A stretch of DNA of 64,000 nt, taken from Streptomyces pyxinicus (lineage in GTDB: Bacteria > Actinomycetota > Actinomycetes > Streptomycetales > Streptomycetaceae). Below are positions 17,627 to 25,305 of the stretch, one piece after another. Each line of letters begins with the position of its first letter. Within the stretch, counting starts at the first letter, position 1. The stretch is taken from NCBI RefSeq assembly GCF_024753135.1, contig NZ_JANUGP010000027.1, positions 53,621 to 117,620 of the forward strand, in the 5' to 3' direction. The translations under genes and the position numbers were made by a program. Under the pieces are notes generated by a model, which worked only from the letters and a program-made list of their open reading frames with translations, had not been told where the DNA came from and did no database searches.

Positions 17627-18637
17627 TCAGTCGCCCTCCCGGCGCTCCCGCGTGGCCAGCAGCCGGCGCAGCGAGTACAGCCGCGCCGGGTCCGCGTGTC
17701 CGTCGGCCACCCACGCGTCCAGCGCGCAGTCCGGCTCGTCGTGGCCGCACGCGCGCGGACAGCCCTCGGTGCCCGCCTCCAGGTCCGGGAAGGCGTGGAT
17801 CACCCGGGAGGGGTCGATGTGCGCCAGGCCGAAGGACCGCACCCCCGGGGTGTCGACGACCCAGCCCGCCCCGTCCCCGAGCGGCAGCGCGAGCGCGGAG
17901 GTGGTGGTGTGCCGGCCGCGGCCCGTCACGGCGTTCACATGACCCGTCGTACGCCGCCGGTCCGCCGGCACGAGCGCGTTGACCAGGGTCGTCTTGCCCA
18001 CGCCGGAGTGCCCCACGAACGCGGTGATCCGGCCGTCCAGCTGCTCCCGCACCCGGTCCGCCGCGTCCCCGTTCTCCAGTTCCTCCCGGCTGGTGACGAC
18101 GAACGGGATGTCCAGGTCGCCGTACAGCTCCCGCAGCTTGTCCGGTGAGGCCAGGTCCGACTTGGTCATGACCAGCAGCGGTTCCAGGCCGCCGTCGTAG
18201 GCCGCGACCAGACAGCGGTCGATCAGCCGGGGGCGCGGTTCGGGGTCGGCGAGCGCGGTCACGATCGCCAGCTGGTCGGCGTTGGCCACGACCACCCGCT
18301 CGTACGGGTCGTCGTCGTCGGCCGTGCGCCGCAGCACCGAGGTGCGCTCCTCGATGCGGACGATCCGCGCGAGCGTGTCCTTGGCGCCGGACAGGTCGCC
18401 GACCAGGGCCACCCGGTCGCCGACCACGGCCGCCTTGCGGCCCAGCTCGCGCGCCTTCATCGCCAGTACGACCCGGTCCTCGACCAGGCAGGTCAGCCGG
18501 CCCCGGTCGACGGTGAGGACCATGCCCTCGGCCGCGTCCTCGTGCTTGGGCCGGATGTGTGTACGCGGCCGGTTGCCCTTGCGGTTGGGGCGGCTGCGGA
18601 TGTCGTCCTCGTCGGTGTGCTTGCCGTAGCGGCGCAT
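17627..18637 (-). CDS. rsgA: ribosome small-subunit-dependent GTPase A
   Basis: A 336-residue circularly permuted GTPase that helps late 30S maturation. An N-terminal OB-fold is followed by the permuted G motifs: G4 TKSD at 158-161, then the P-loop GHSGVGKTT at 209-217, then G3 DTPG at 262-265. A zinc-binding knuckle (Cys293, Cys297, His299, Cys304) follows. All are intact. It begins 12 bases after the aroA stop, so the two are probably co-transcribed, as is common in Streptomyces. Confidence 0.94.
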   Translation of the reverse strand: MRRYGKHTDEDDIRSRPNRKGNRPRTHIRPKHEDAAEGMVLTVDRGRLTCLVEDRVVLAMKARELGRKAAVVGDRVALVGDLSGAKDTLARIVRIEERTSVLRRTADDDDPYERVVVANADQLAIVTALADPEPRPRLIDRCLVAAYDGGLEPLLVMTKSDLASPDKLRELYGDLDIPFVVTSREELENGDAADRVREQLDGRITAFVGHSGVGKTTLVNALVPADRRRTTGHVNAVTGRGRHTTTSALALPLGDGAGWVVDTPGVRSFGLAHIDPSRVIHAFPDLEAGTEGCPRACGHDEPDCALDAWVADGHADPARLYSLRRLLATRERREGD

Positions 18638-18649
18638 GGCGTGACGTCC

Positions 18650-19966
18650 CTACTGCCCGAGCATCCCGGTCCACAGCTCCGGGAAGTCCGGCAGGGTCTT
18701 CGCCGTCGTCGCCACGTTCTCGATCCGCACCCCCTCGACCGCGAGGCCGATCACCGCGCCCGCGGTCGCCATCCGGTGGTCGTCGTACGTGTGGAACACG
18801 CCCCCGTGCAGCGGGCGCGGGCGGATGTGCAGGCCGTCGGCCGTCTCGGTCACGTCACCGCCCAGTTCGTTGATCTCCTTGGTGAGCGCGGCCAGCCGGT
18901 CCGTCTCGTGCAGCCGCAGATGGGCCACGCCTCGCAGGGTGGAGGGGGAGTCGGCCAGCGCCGCGACCGCCGCGATGCCCGGGGTCAGCTCGCCGACGTC
19001 GCCCAGGTCCACGTCGATGCCGTGCACGGCACCCGAACCGGTGAACACCAGGCCGTAGTCGGTCAGCTCGCAGGAACCGCCCATCTCGGTGAAGATCTCC
19101 CGCAGCCGGTCACCCGGCTGGGTGGTGCGCTCCGGCCAGTCCGGGATCAGCACCTTGCCGCCCGTGACCAGGGCCGCCGCGAGGAAGGGCTGCGCGTTGG
19201 ACAGGTCCGGCTCGACCGTCAGGTCCCGGCCGAGCAGCGCGCCCGGCGTCACCCGCCACACGTTCGGCTCGCCGCCCGACTCCGGGGTGTCCACCTGGGC
19301 GCCGACCGCGCGCAGCATGTCCACCGTCATCCGGATGTGCGGCAGCGAGGGCAGCGTCGCACCGGTGTGCCGGACCTCCACGCCCTGGTTGAAGCGCGGG
19401 CCCGACAGCAGCAGGGCCGACACGAACTGCGACGAGGACGAGGCGTCGATCGACACCGGGCCGCCGTCCAGCGCCCCGCCGCCGTGCACGGTCAGCGGCA
19501 GCGCGCCCCGGCCGTCGTCGTCGATCCGGGCGCCGAGCTGGCGCAGCGCGTCGATCACGCCGTGCAGCGGACGCTCGTAGGAGCGCGGGTCGCCGTCGAA
19601 CCGGATCGGGCCGTCGGCCAGCGCGGCCACCGGCGGCAGGAAGCGCATCACGGTGCCGGCGTTGCCGACGTCGACCGTGGCCGGGCCCTGGAGGCCGTCC
19701 GGCAGCACCCGCCAGGCCTCGCCGGTGCCGTCCGGGCCGACGCCCTCCTCGATCTCCACGCCCATCGCGCGCAGCGCCCCGGCCATCAGCAGGGTGTCGC
19801 GGGAGCGCAGCGGGCGGCGCAGCCAGCCGGGCTCGGAGGCGAGGGCGGCGAGCACGAGGGCGCGGTTGGTGACCGACTTGGACCCCGGCACGTGGACCGT
19901 GGCATCGACGGCTCCGCTCGCGTACGGGGCGGGCCAGAGGGCGGTAGGGGCGGTGTTCGGGGCCAT
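18650..19966 (-). CDS. aroA: 3-phosphoshikimate 1-carboxyvinyltransferase (EPSP synthase)
   Basis: A 438-residue enzyme of the shikimate pathway that joins phosphoenolpyruvate to shikimate-3-phosphate. The substrate-binding PGSKSVTNRALVLAAL segment lies near the N-terminus. The PEP-site segment reads VDVGNAGTVMRFLPP, slightly different from the plant-type GNAGTAMRPL. The catalytic Glu/His segment LRLHETDRLAALTKEI is near the C-terminus. It is complete and in the same orientation as rsgA, which it precedes. Confidence 0.95.
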   Translation of the reverse strand: MAPNTAPTALWPAPYASGAVDATVHVPGSKSVTNRALVLAALASEPGWLRRPLRSRDTLLMAGALRAMGVEIEEGVGPDGTGEAWRVLPDGLQGPATVDVGNAGTVMRFLPPVAALADGPIRFDGDPRSYERPLHGVIDALRQLGARIDDDGRGALPLTVHGGGALDGGPVSIDASSSSQFVSALLLSGPRFNQGVEVRHTGATLPSLPHIRMTVDMLRAVGAQVDTPESGGEPNVWRVTPGALLGRDLTVEPDLSNAQPFLAAALVTGGKVLIPDWPERTTQPGDRLREIFTEMGGSCELTDYGLVFTGSGAVHGIDVDLGDVGELTPGIAAVAALADSPSTLRGVAHLRLHETDRLAALTKEINELGGDVTETADGLHIRPRPLHGGVFHTYDDHRMATAGAVIGLAVEGVRIENVATTAKTLPDFPELWTGMLGQ

Positions 19967-19995
19967 GGGGCCACTTTATAAGGAGGGGCCCGGAC

Positions 19996-20727
19996 TCATC
20001 CCTCCAGCAGCCAGGTGCCACCGCCGATCAGGGAGCACAGCGAGACGGCGTGGAACAGGAACAGCCACAGGCCCGCCGGGACGTGCGTGAGCCGGGAGAG
20101 CTGGTCCGCGTCCGAGTCCCCGGCCCCGCCCCGCGACCGCTTGGCCTGCAGCTCGAACGGCGGCCGGACCCCGCCCAGCAGCAGGAACCACACCACCGCG
20201 TACGCGAACGCGGCCTGTACCTGCGGACCCGTGAGCCACGACACCAGCAGGAAGGCGCCGCCGGTGAGGACGACCGTCAGCACGCCGTACGCGTTGCGGA
20301 TCATCACCAGCATCACCACCAGCAGCGCGGTCGCGGCCCACAGCAGCAGCGTGATGCGCCCGGCGGCCAGCAGCGCCGCGCCGCCGAGGCCCAGCAGCGA
20401 GGGCGCCGTGTAGCCGGCCGCGGCGGTGAGGATCATGCCCAGGCCGTACGGCTTGCCCCGGCTGACCGTGAGGCCGCTGGTGTCGGAGTGCAGCCGGATG
20501 CCGGTGAGCTGCCGGCCGGTGAGCAGGGCGATCAGGCCGTGGCCGCCCTCGTGCGCGATGGTGATCGCGTTGCGGGCTATCCGCCACAGCGCGGGCGGGA
20601 CGACGACCGCGAGCGCGGCGGCCAGCGTGGCCAGCACCACCCACAGGTCGGGGTCGCCCTGGGTGCCGGTGAGCCGGTCCCACAGGTCGGGCAGCGCGAG
20701 GGCGGCGAGGCTGTCCATGCTCTCCAT
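19996..20727 (-). CDS. M50-like integral membrane metalloprotease
   Basis: About 243 residues with six or more hydrophobic helices. The zinc motif HEGGH (IAHEGGHGLIALLTGR) sits at the start of the second helix, as in M50B-type intramembrane peptidases. The second metal motif (NxxPxxxxDG of classical S2P) is not clear, so it may be a diverged or non-proteolytic member. The start at 20727 is given; an ATG three codons later (20718) has its own GGAG. It is divergent from the SRAP gene, with about 50 bases between starts. Confidence 0.82.
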   Translation of the reverse strand: MESMDSLAALALPDLWDRLTGTQGDPDLWVVLATLAAALAVVVPPALWRIARNAITIAHEGGHGLIALLTGRQLTGIRLHSDTSGLTVSRGKPYGLGMILTAAAGYTAPSLLGLGGAALLAAGRITLLLWAATALLVVMLVMIRNAYGVLTVVLTGGAFLLVSWLTGPQVQAAFAYAVVWFLLLGGVRPPFELQAKRSRGGAGDSDADQLSRLTHVPAGLWLFLFHAVSLCSLIGGGTWLLEG

Positions 20728-20778
20728 GTCCGGTGCAGACTCCCTGTCGTCGTACGGCGGTGTGGCAGTGTGGCACGT

Positions 20779-21594
20779 ATGTGCGGACGGTATGCGTCGA
20801 GTCGTCGGCCCGAGGATCTCGCGGGCGCCTTCGGGATCGAGAAGTGGGAGCCGGAGGAGGCTCTGGAGCTCGACTACAACGTGGCGCCGACCAAGGAGGT
20901 CTACGCCGTTCTCGACCGTCCCCTGAAAGACGCGGACTCGCCCCGTCCGGTTCGCCAGCTGCGCAAGCTGAAGTGGGGCCTGGTGCCGTCCTGGGCCAAG
21001 ACGCCCGAAGGCGGCGCGCGCATGATCAACGCCCGCGCGGAGACCGTCCACGAGAAGCCGTCCTACCGCCGGGCCTTCGCCGCCCGGCGCTGCGTCCTGC
21101 CCGCCGACGGCTACTTCGAGTGGGTCACCGGCGCCCAGGAGCGGGAGCTGGAGGTCGAGGGCCGGAAGAAGCGCCCGCGCAAGCAGCCGTACTTCGTGCT
21201 GCCCGCCGACGGCTCGGTGTTCGCGATGGCCGGCCTCTACGAGTTCTGGCGCGACCGCACCCTGCCCGACGACCACCCCGGGGCCTGGTGGGTCACCTGC
21301 TCGGTGATCACCACGGAGGCCGAGAGCACCCCGCTGGCCGTCGCCCCCGCCGACGGCCCCCGCTCCCTCGCCGACATCCACCCCCGCATGCCGCTGATGC
21401 TCACCCCGGACCGCTGGGACGCCTGGCTCGACCCCGCCCGCACCGACCCGGACGCGCTGCGCGAGCTGCTGGCCCCGCCGCCGCCCGGCCTGATGCGTGC
21501 CTACCCGGTCTCCACGGCCGTCAGCAACGTCCGCAACAACGGCCCGGAGCTGCTGAAGGAACTGGCGGCACCGGAGGAGGGCACGCTCTTCTAG
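20779..21594 (+). CDS. SRAP (SOS response-associated peptidase / HMCES-YedK) protein
   Basis: A 271-residue SRAP protein. Cys2 (MCGRY) becomes the N-terminal nucleophile that forms a thiazolidine crosslink with abasic sites in single-stranded DNA, shielding them during replication. Other conserved parts are present: NVAPT near residue 38, NARAET with the catalytic Glu, and the later HPRMP motif that supplies the active-site His. It is translated from the ATG at 20779 in a short intergenic region; an upstream open frame overlaps the M50 gene and is not coding. Complete and probably active. Confidence 0.93.
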   Translation: MCGRYASSRRPEDLAGAFGIEKWEPEEALELDYNVAPTKEVYAVLDRPLKDADSPRPVRQLRKLKWGLVPSWAKTPEGGARMINARAETVHEKPSYRRAFAARRCVLPADGYFEWVTGAQERELEVEGRKKRPRKQPYFVLPADGSVFAMAGLYEFWRDRTLPDDHPGAWWVTCSVITTEAESTPLAVAPADGPRSLADIHPRMPLMLTPDRWDAWLDPARTDPDALRELLAPPPPGLMRAYPVSTAVSNVRNNGPELLKELAAPEEGTLF

Positions 21595-21645
21595 GGTCTT
21601 GCCCCGCTCTGTGACACCGGCACGATCCGAAAGGCAGGCCTCAGC

Positions 21646-22275
21646 GTGACCACCGAGATCATCAGCACCGACGCCGGGGACGCCCGCGTCACCTGGCACC
21701 CGGCCCCGCGCCCGCGCCTCGTGCTCGCTGTGAGCCACGGCGCCGGCGGCGGTATCGAGGCCCGCGACCTCCGGGCGCTCGCCGGCGCCCTGCCCGCGCA
21801 CGGGGTGAGCGTCGCCCTCGTGGAGCAGCCCTGGCGGGTCGCCGGCAAGAAGCTCGCACCCGCGCCGAAGACCCTCGACACCGGCTGGCGCGGGGTGTGG
21901 CCGGCGCTCACGGCACCCGGCCTGCCGGTGATCTCCGGCGGCCGCAGCGCCGGCGCCCGGGTCGCCTGCCGCACCGCCGCCGAGCTGGGCGCGCACGCCG
22001 TGCTCGCGCTGAGCTTCCCGCTGCACCCGCCCGGCAGGCCCGAGAAGTCCCGGGCCGCCGAACTGCTCGGCGCCGGGGCGCCCACGCTGGTCGTGCAGGG
22101 CGGCAACGACCCCTTCGGCCGGCCCGCCGAGTTCCCCGAGGCGTCCCACGAACTGGTCGAGGTGCCGGGCGCCGACCACGGCTTCGCGGTGCCCAAGCGC
22201 GCGGAGACCACCCAGGAGCGCGCCCTGGGGATCCTCACCGACGCTGTCGTGCGGTGGGCCGCGTCACTCGGGTGA
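21646..22275 (+). CDS. alpha/beta hydrolase, KANL3/Tex30-like
   Basis: A 209-residue small hydrolase fold. The oxyanion strand reads LAVSHGAGGGIEARD, the nucleophile elbow is GGRSAGARVAC (Ser within G-x-S-x-G), and the later Asp/His are found in VVQGGNDPFG and GADHGFAVP. It is a compact form without a lid domain. The GTG at 21646 has AGGCAGG about 8 bases upstream. The natural substrate is unknown. Its end lies directly against the sigR promoter region. Confidence 0.85.
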   Translation: MTTEIISTDAGDARVTWHPAPRPRLVLAVSHGAGGGIEARDLRALAGALPAHGVSVALVEQPWRVAGKKLAPAPKTLDTGWRGVWPALTAPGLPVISGGRSAGARVACRTAAELGAHAVLALSFPLHPPGRPEKSRAAELLGAGAPTLVVQGGNDPFGRPAEFPEASHELVEVPGADHGFAVPKRAETTQERALGILTDAVVRWAASLG

Positions 22276-22281
22276 CCCCTG

Positions 22282-22307
22282 GGAATGCGGCGCGGCGCCC
22301 CGCTGTT
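22282..22307 (+). promoter_or_regulatory. sigma-R autoregulatory promoter (sigRp2)
   Basis: GGAAT (22282-22286), exactly 18 bases, then GTT (22305-22307): a perfect match to the sigma-R consensus GGAAT-N18-GTT. It lies immediately before sigR, so oxidised cells amplify their own sigma factor. The expected transcript starts near 22313-22316 and therefore includes the extended upstream start codons at 22346 and 22367. Confidence 0.93.
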
Positions 22308-22345
22308 GTGGCGGACAGAAGTGCTGAGGCCTCGGCACCGACGTC

Positions 22346-22522
22346 GTGGGAAGGGAAGTCCGCCGCATGGGTTCGACCGTATGCCCGAACCGCCGTGACC
22401 TGGACTGGACGGTCCTGCACGCGGCGAAGACGGCCTCCATTCGAGGGGCGGCAGGCACGGGTCGTGTTCTATCCTCCGAAACGAGTGGGGCCGGTTTCGG
22501 TCCCGCCCGGGATCTTGAGGAG
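22346..22522 (+). other. in-frame N-terminal extension of SigR (unstable SigR-prime isoform)
   Basis: The sigR frame is open from ATG 22346 (second ATG at 22367) to the usual GTG at 22523, adding 52-59 residues. In S. coelicolor the sigma-R-dependent transcript makes a longer, fast-degraded isoform (sigma-R-prime) with an extension of about 55 residues; this sequence has the same layout, with the matching promoter just upstream. The isoform itself is inferred. Confidence 0.75.
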
Positions 22523-23218
22523 GTGGGTCCGGTCACTGGGACCGACGCGGGGACCGACAACGGCCAGGCGGAGCAGCCCGAGGGCCAGGGCGTGAGCGCG
22601 GAGGCCTCTTCCGAGTCGACCGCGGAGCGCAGCGCGCGCTTCGAGCGGGACGCACTGGAATTCCTCGACCAGATGTACTCGGCCGCGCTGCGCATGACCC
22701 GCAACCCGGCCGACGCCGAGGACCTGGTGCAGGAGACCTACGCCAAGGCGTACGCGTCCTTCCACCAGTTCCGTGAGGGCACCAACCTCAAGGCGTGGCT
22801 GTACCGCATCCTGACCAACACCTTCATCAACTCCTACCGCAAGAAGCAGCGCGAGCCCCAGCGCTCCGCCGCGGAGGAGATCGAGGACTGGCAGCTCGCC
22901 CGCGCCGAGTCGCACATGTCGACCGGCCTGCGCTCCGCCGAGTCGCAGGCGCTCGACCACCTGCCCGACTCGGACGTGAAGTCGGCCCTCCAGGCGATCC
23001 CCGAGGAGTTCCGCATCGCCGTCTATCTCGCGGACGTAGAGGGCTTTGCGTACAAGGAGATCGCGGACATCATGGGGACACCCATCGGAACGGTGATGTC
23101 CCGGCTGCACCGGGGCCGCCGTCAACTGCGCGGCATGCTGGAGGACTACGCCCGCGACCGCGGTCTGGTCCCGGCCGGCGCCGGAGAGTCGAACGAAGCG
23201 AAAGGCTCGGGCTCATGA
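22523..23218 (+). CDS. sigR: ECF sigma factor SigR, thiol-oxidative stress
   Basis: 231 residues from GTG 22523 (GAGG directly upstream); an in-frame extension back to 22346 gives the longer isoform. Region 2 ([37 protein letters not shown]) and region 4 ([41 protein letters not shown]) are intact. SigR directs transcription of thioredoxin, mycothiol and protein-quality genes after disulphide stress. It is held inactive by RsrA, whose gene overlaps its stop (ATGA). A perfect sigma-R promoter upstream shows positive autoregulation. Confidence 0.96.
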
Positions 23219-23517
23219 GCTGCGGAGAGCCGCACGAGACGGACTGCGGTGAGGTCCTCGATCATCTGTACGAGTTCCTCGACAGCGAGATGCCGGATGT
23301 CGACCGCGACAAGTTCCAGCACCACTTCGAGGAATGCTCGCCGTGCCTGGAGAAGTACGGCCTGGAGCAGGCCGTGAAGAAGCTGGTCAAGCGGTGCTGC
23401 GGACATGACGACGTGCCGGCCGACCTGCGGGCCAAGGTCATGGGGCGGATCGACCTGATCCGCTCCGGCGGCACCGTGCCCGAGCACGACGTGACCGCCA
23501 CCCCGCAGGAACGCTGA
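23215..23517 (+). CDS. rsrA: zinc-binding anti-sigma factor RsrA
   Basis: A 100-residue ZAS-family anti-sigma factor. The redox zinc site is complete and numbered exactly as in S. coelicolor: Cys11, His37, Cys41, Cys44 (HHFEECSPC), plus Cys3, Cys61 and Cys62. In the reduced state it binds SigR; oxidation forms a disulphide, releases zinc and frees SigR. Its ATG overlaps the sigR stop by four bases, coupling translation so that sigma and anti-sigma are made together. Confidence 0.97.
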
Positions 23518-23636
23518 CCCGGGTCCGATCGCCGGGACTTCACCCGAACGTGCTAATCCTCAGGTCATAGGCCCCGCGCCCCCGACCCTCCGTCCTAGGC
23601 TCCGAGCCTGGACAGGCATGGTCGGGGAGGGACGCG

Positions 23637-24941
23637 ATGGAGGCGCTGCCGGCACGGGCACGCGGCTATGTGGCCGCTGTCTCCCTGCTGGCCGCCCTGT
23701 GCGTGCTCCCGGTACCCCGCACCCACGCCCCCTGGTGGGCCATCGCGCTGCTCGCCGCCGTCTACGCGTCCTGCGAGCACCTCGTCAGGCACCGCTTCGG
23801 CGGCACCTTCTACCCGGTGCTGCTCGCCGGGGCGTTCCTGCTGCCCCCGCCGGCCGCCGCGCTCGTCCCGCTGCCCGCCGCGCTGCTGTGCCGCGTGGAA
23901 CAGCGGCCCGCGGCGGCCCGCCGGCTGTGGCGGGCCGCCCGGCCCTCGCTCGCCGTGTGGGGAGCGGGTGCCGTCCACTGGCTGCTCGGCGGCCGGGACG
24001 CCGTCGTCGCCTGCGCCTTCCCGGACGCGCTGCTGCCCGCCGGCGCGGCCGTGCTCGTCTTCTGCCTGGTCCTGAGCCTCCTCGACGGCGGCATCCTCGC
24101 CGTCACCGAGCACGTGCCGCTGCGCCGCTCCTGGCGCGGGCTGCTGGCCCGCTCCCTCGCTCCCGTGGCCGTGCACGGACTCGCCGGGCTGATGATGGCC
24201 GTGCTGTGGCGCAGCCCATACGGCCCGGTCGCGGCCCTGCTCGTGCTGCTGCCGATGTGCGTCTCCTGGTGGGCCTTCGCCCAGTACCACCGCGAACGCG
24301 CCGCCCACCAGGCCACCATCCGCGCCCTCGTCCAGGCCGTCGACATCAAGGACGGCTACACCCGCGGCCACAGCGAACGCGTCGGCCAGGCCTCCGTGCT
24401 GATCGCCCGCGAACTCGGCATGGACGACGCCCGCGTGGAGACGCTCCGCTTCGCCGGCATCCTGCACGACGTCGGCAAGCTCGGCGTCCCCACCCGGCTG
24501 CTGCGCAAGGACGGCCCGCTCACCCCCGAGGAACGCCGGATCATCGAACTGCACCCCGAGTACGGCCACGAGATGGTCCGCGGCATCTCCTTCCTCGGCG
24601 AGGCCCGCGCCGCGATCCTGCACCACCACGAACGCCTCGACGGCAGCGGCTACCCCTACGGCCTGGCCGGCACCCAGATCCCCGAGTGCGCCCGGGTCGT
24701 CGCGGTCGCGGACGCCTTCGACGCGATGACCTCCACCCGCTCCTACAGCCGGGCCCGCCCCGTCGAGGTGGCCGTCACCGAACTGGAGCGCTGCGCCGGC
24801 ACCCAGTTCGACCCGGCCATGGTCGCCGCCCTCGCCCGCGCCGTCCGCGCCTACGGTTGGCACCCCACGGTCACCGCCGACGAACCCACACCCGCCACCA
24901 CCTCGGCGGACCGCATTCCGAGCACCCGGACCGCCCCATGA
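23637..24941 (+). CDS. membrane protein with C-terminal HD-GYP phosphodiesterase domain
   Basis: 434 residues. The N-terminal ~220 residues form several membrane helices without a recognised sensor fold. Residues ~225-410 are an HD-GYP domain: GHSERVGQAS, HDVGKLGVP (HD), HPEYG, HHHERLDGSGYPYGL (HHExxDGxGYP) and VADAFDAMTS are all present, so it should hydrolyse cyclic di-GMP or a related dinucleotide at the inner membrane face. The ATG follows GGGAGGGACG. The stop overlaps the start of a repeat-derived small frame (ATGA), and a second, degenerate HD protein follows. Confidence 0.92.
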   Translation: MEALPARARGYVAAVSLLAALCVLPVPRTHAPWWAIALLAAVYASCEHLVRHRFGGTFYPVLLAGAFLLPPPAAALVPLPAALLCRVEQRPAAARRLWRAARPSLAVWGAGAVHWLLGGRDAVVACAFPDALLPAGAAVLVFCLVLSLLDGGILAVTEHVPLRRSWRGLLARSLAPVAVHGLAGLMMAVLWRSPYGPVAALLVLLPMCVSWWAFAQYHRERAAHQATIRALVQAVDIKDGYTRGHSERVGQASVLIARELGMDDARVETLRFAGILHDVGKLGVPTRLLRKDGPLTPEERRIIELHPEYGHEMVRGISFLGEARAAILHHHERLDGSGYPYGLAGTQIPECARVVAVADAFDAMTSTRSYSRARPVEVAVTELERCAGTQFDPAMVAALARAVRAYGWHPTVTADEPTPATTSADRIPSTRTAP

Positions 24942-25305
24942 CCGCCCCCGACGCCGCCACCACGCTGGCCGTGCCCGACACCACCGCGCCGGCCGTGTCC
25001 GAGCCGCCCCGCCGGGCCGCGCCTCCCGGCACGGCCGGGGCCTGGCCGTACGTGCTGCCGTGTCCGGTGGTCACCGTCTCCGCCGGGGTGTGTGCCGACC
25101 ACCCGGAGCGCCCCGCGACCGCCTCCGGCGCCGCCGCACCGGCCGTGCCCGAGTCGTCCCGGTGGACCGGCGACCCGGCCCGCCGGGCAGCGCCCCTCGG
25201 CGCGGCCGGGGCCTGGCCGTACGCGCTGCCGCGTCCGCCGGTCACCGTCTCCGCGGACCGTGTCCCGAGCATCCGGGCCGCCCCGTGACCGCGCTCCGGT
25301 GTGTG
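24918..25305. repeat. imperfect tandem repeat, period about 170-177 bp, at the junction of two HD genes
   Basis: The junction sequence CCGAGCACCCGGACCGCCCC at 24918 recurs with a few changes at 25095 (CCGACCACCCGGAGCGCCCC) and 25265 (CCGAGCATCCGGGCCGCCCC), giving periods of 177 and 170 bases. The material between copies also repeats: GGCCGGGGCCTGGCCGTACG is present at about 25037 and 25206, and a diverged form occurs in the third copy inside the next gene. It looks like duplication of the start of the second HD gene with an internal deletion. Confidence 0.8.
24938..25288 (+). CDS. repeat-derived small open frame between the two HD-domain genes
   Basis: A 116-residue frame composed of two copies of a Pro/Ala-rich unit containing PRRAAPPGTAGAWPYVLP and ARRAAPLGAAGAWPYALP. 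A third, better-preserved version is found in the N-terminal region of the next gene (VRQAAPLGTAGALSYALL). It starts by ATGA overlap with the upstream gene and ends by GTGA overlap with the downstream one, so it could be translated by coupling. It has no recognisable domain. It is more likely a by-product of tandem duplication than a functional protein. Confidence 0.4.
   Translation: MTAPDAATTLAVPDTTAPAVSEPPRRAAPPGTAGAWPYVLPCPVVTVSAGVCADHPERPATASGAAAPAVPESSRWTGDPARRAAPLGAAGAWPYALPRPPVTVSADRVPSIRAAP

Noticed and set aside
17543..17627. Guanidine riboswitch upstream of the SMR gene
   Set aside because: The short leader has GC hairpins but not the conserved ykkC, mini-ykkC or ykkC-III core sequences that I know.
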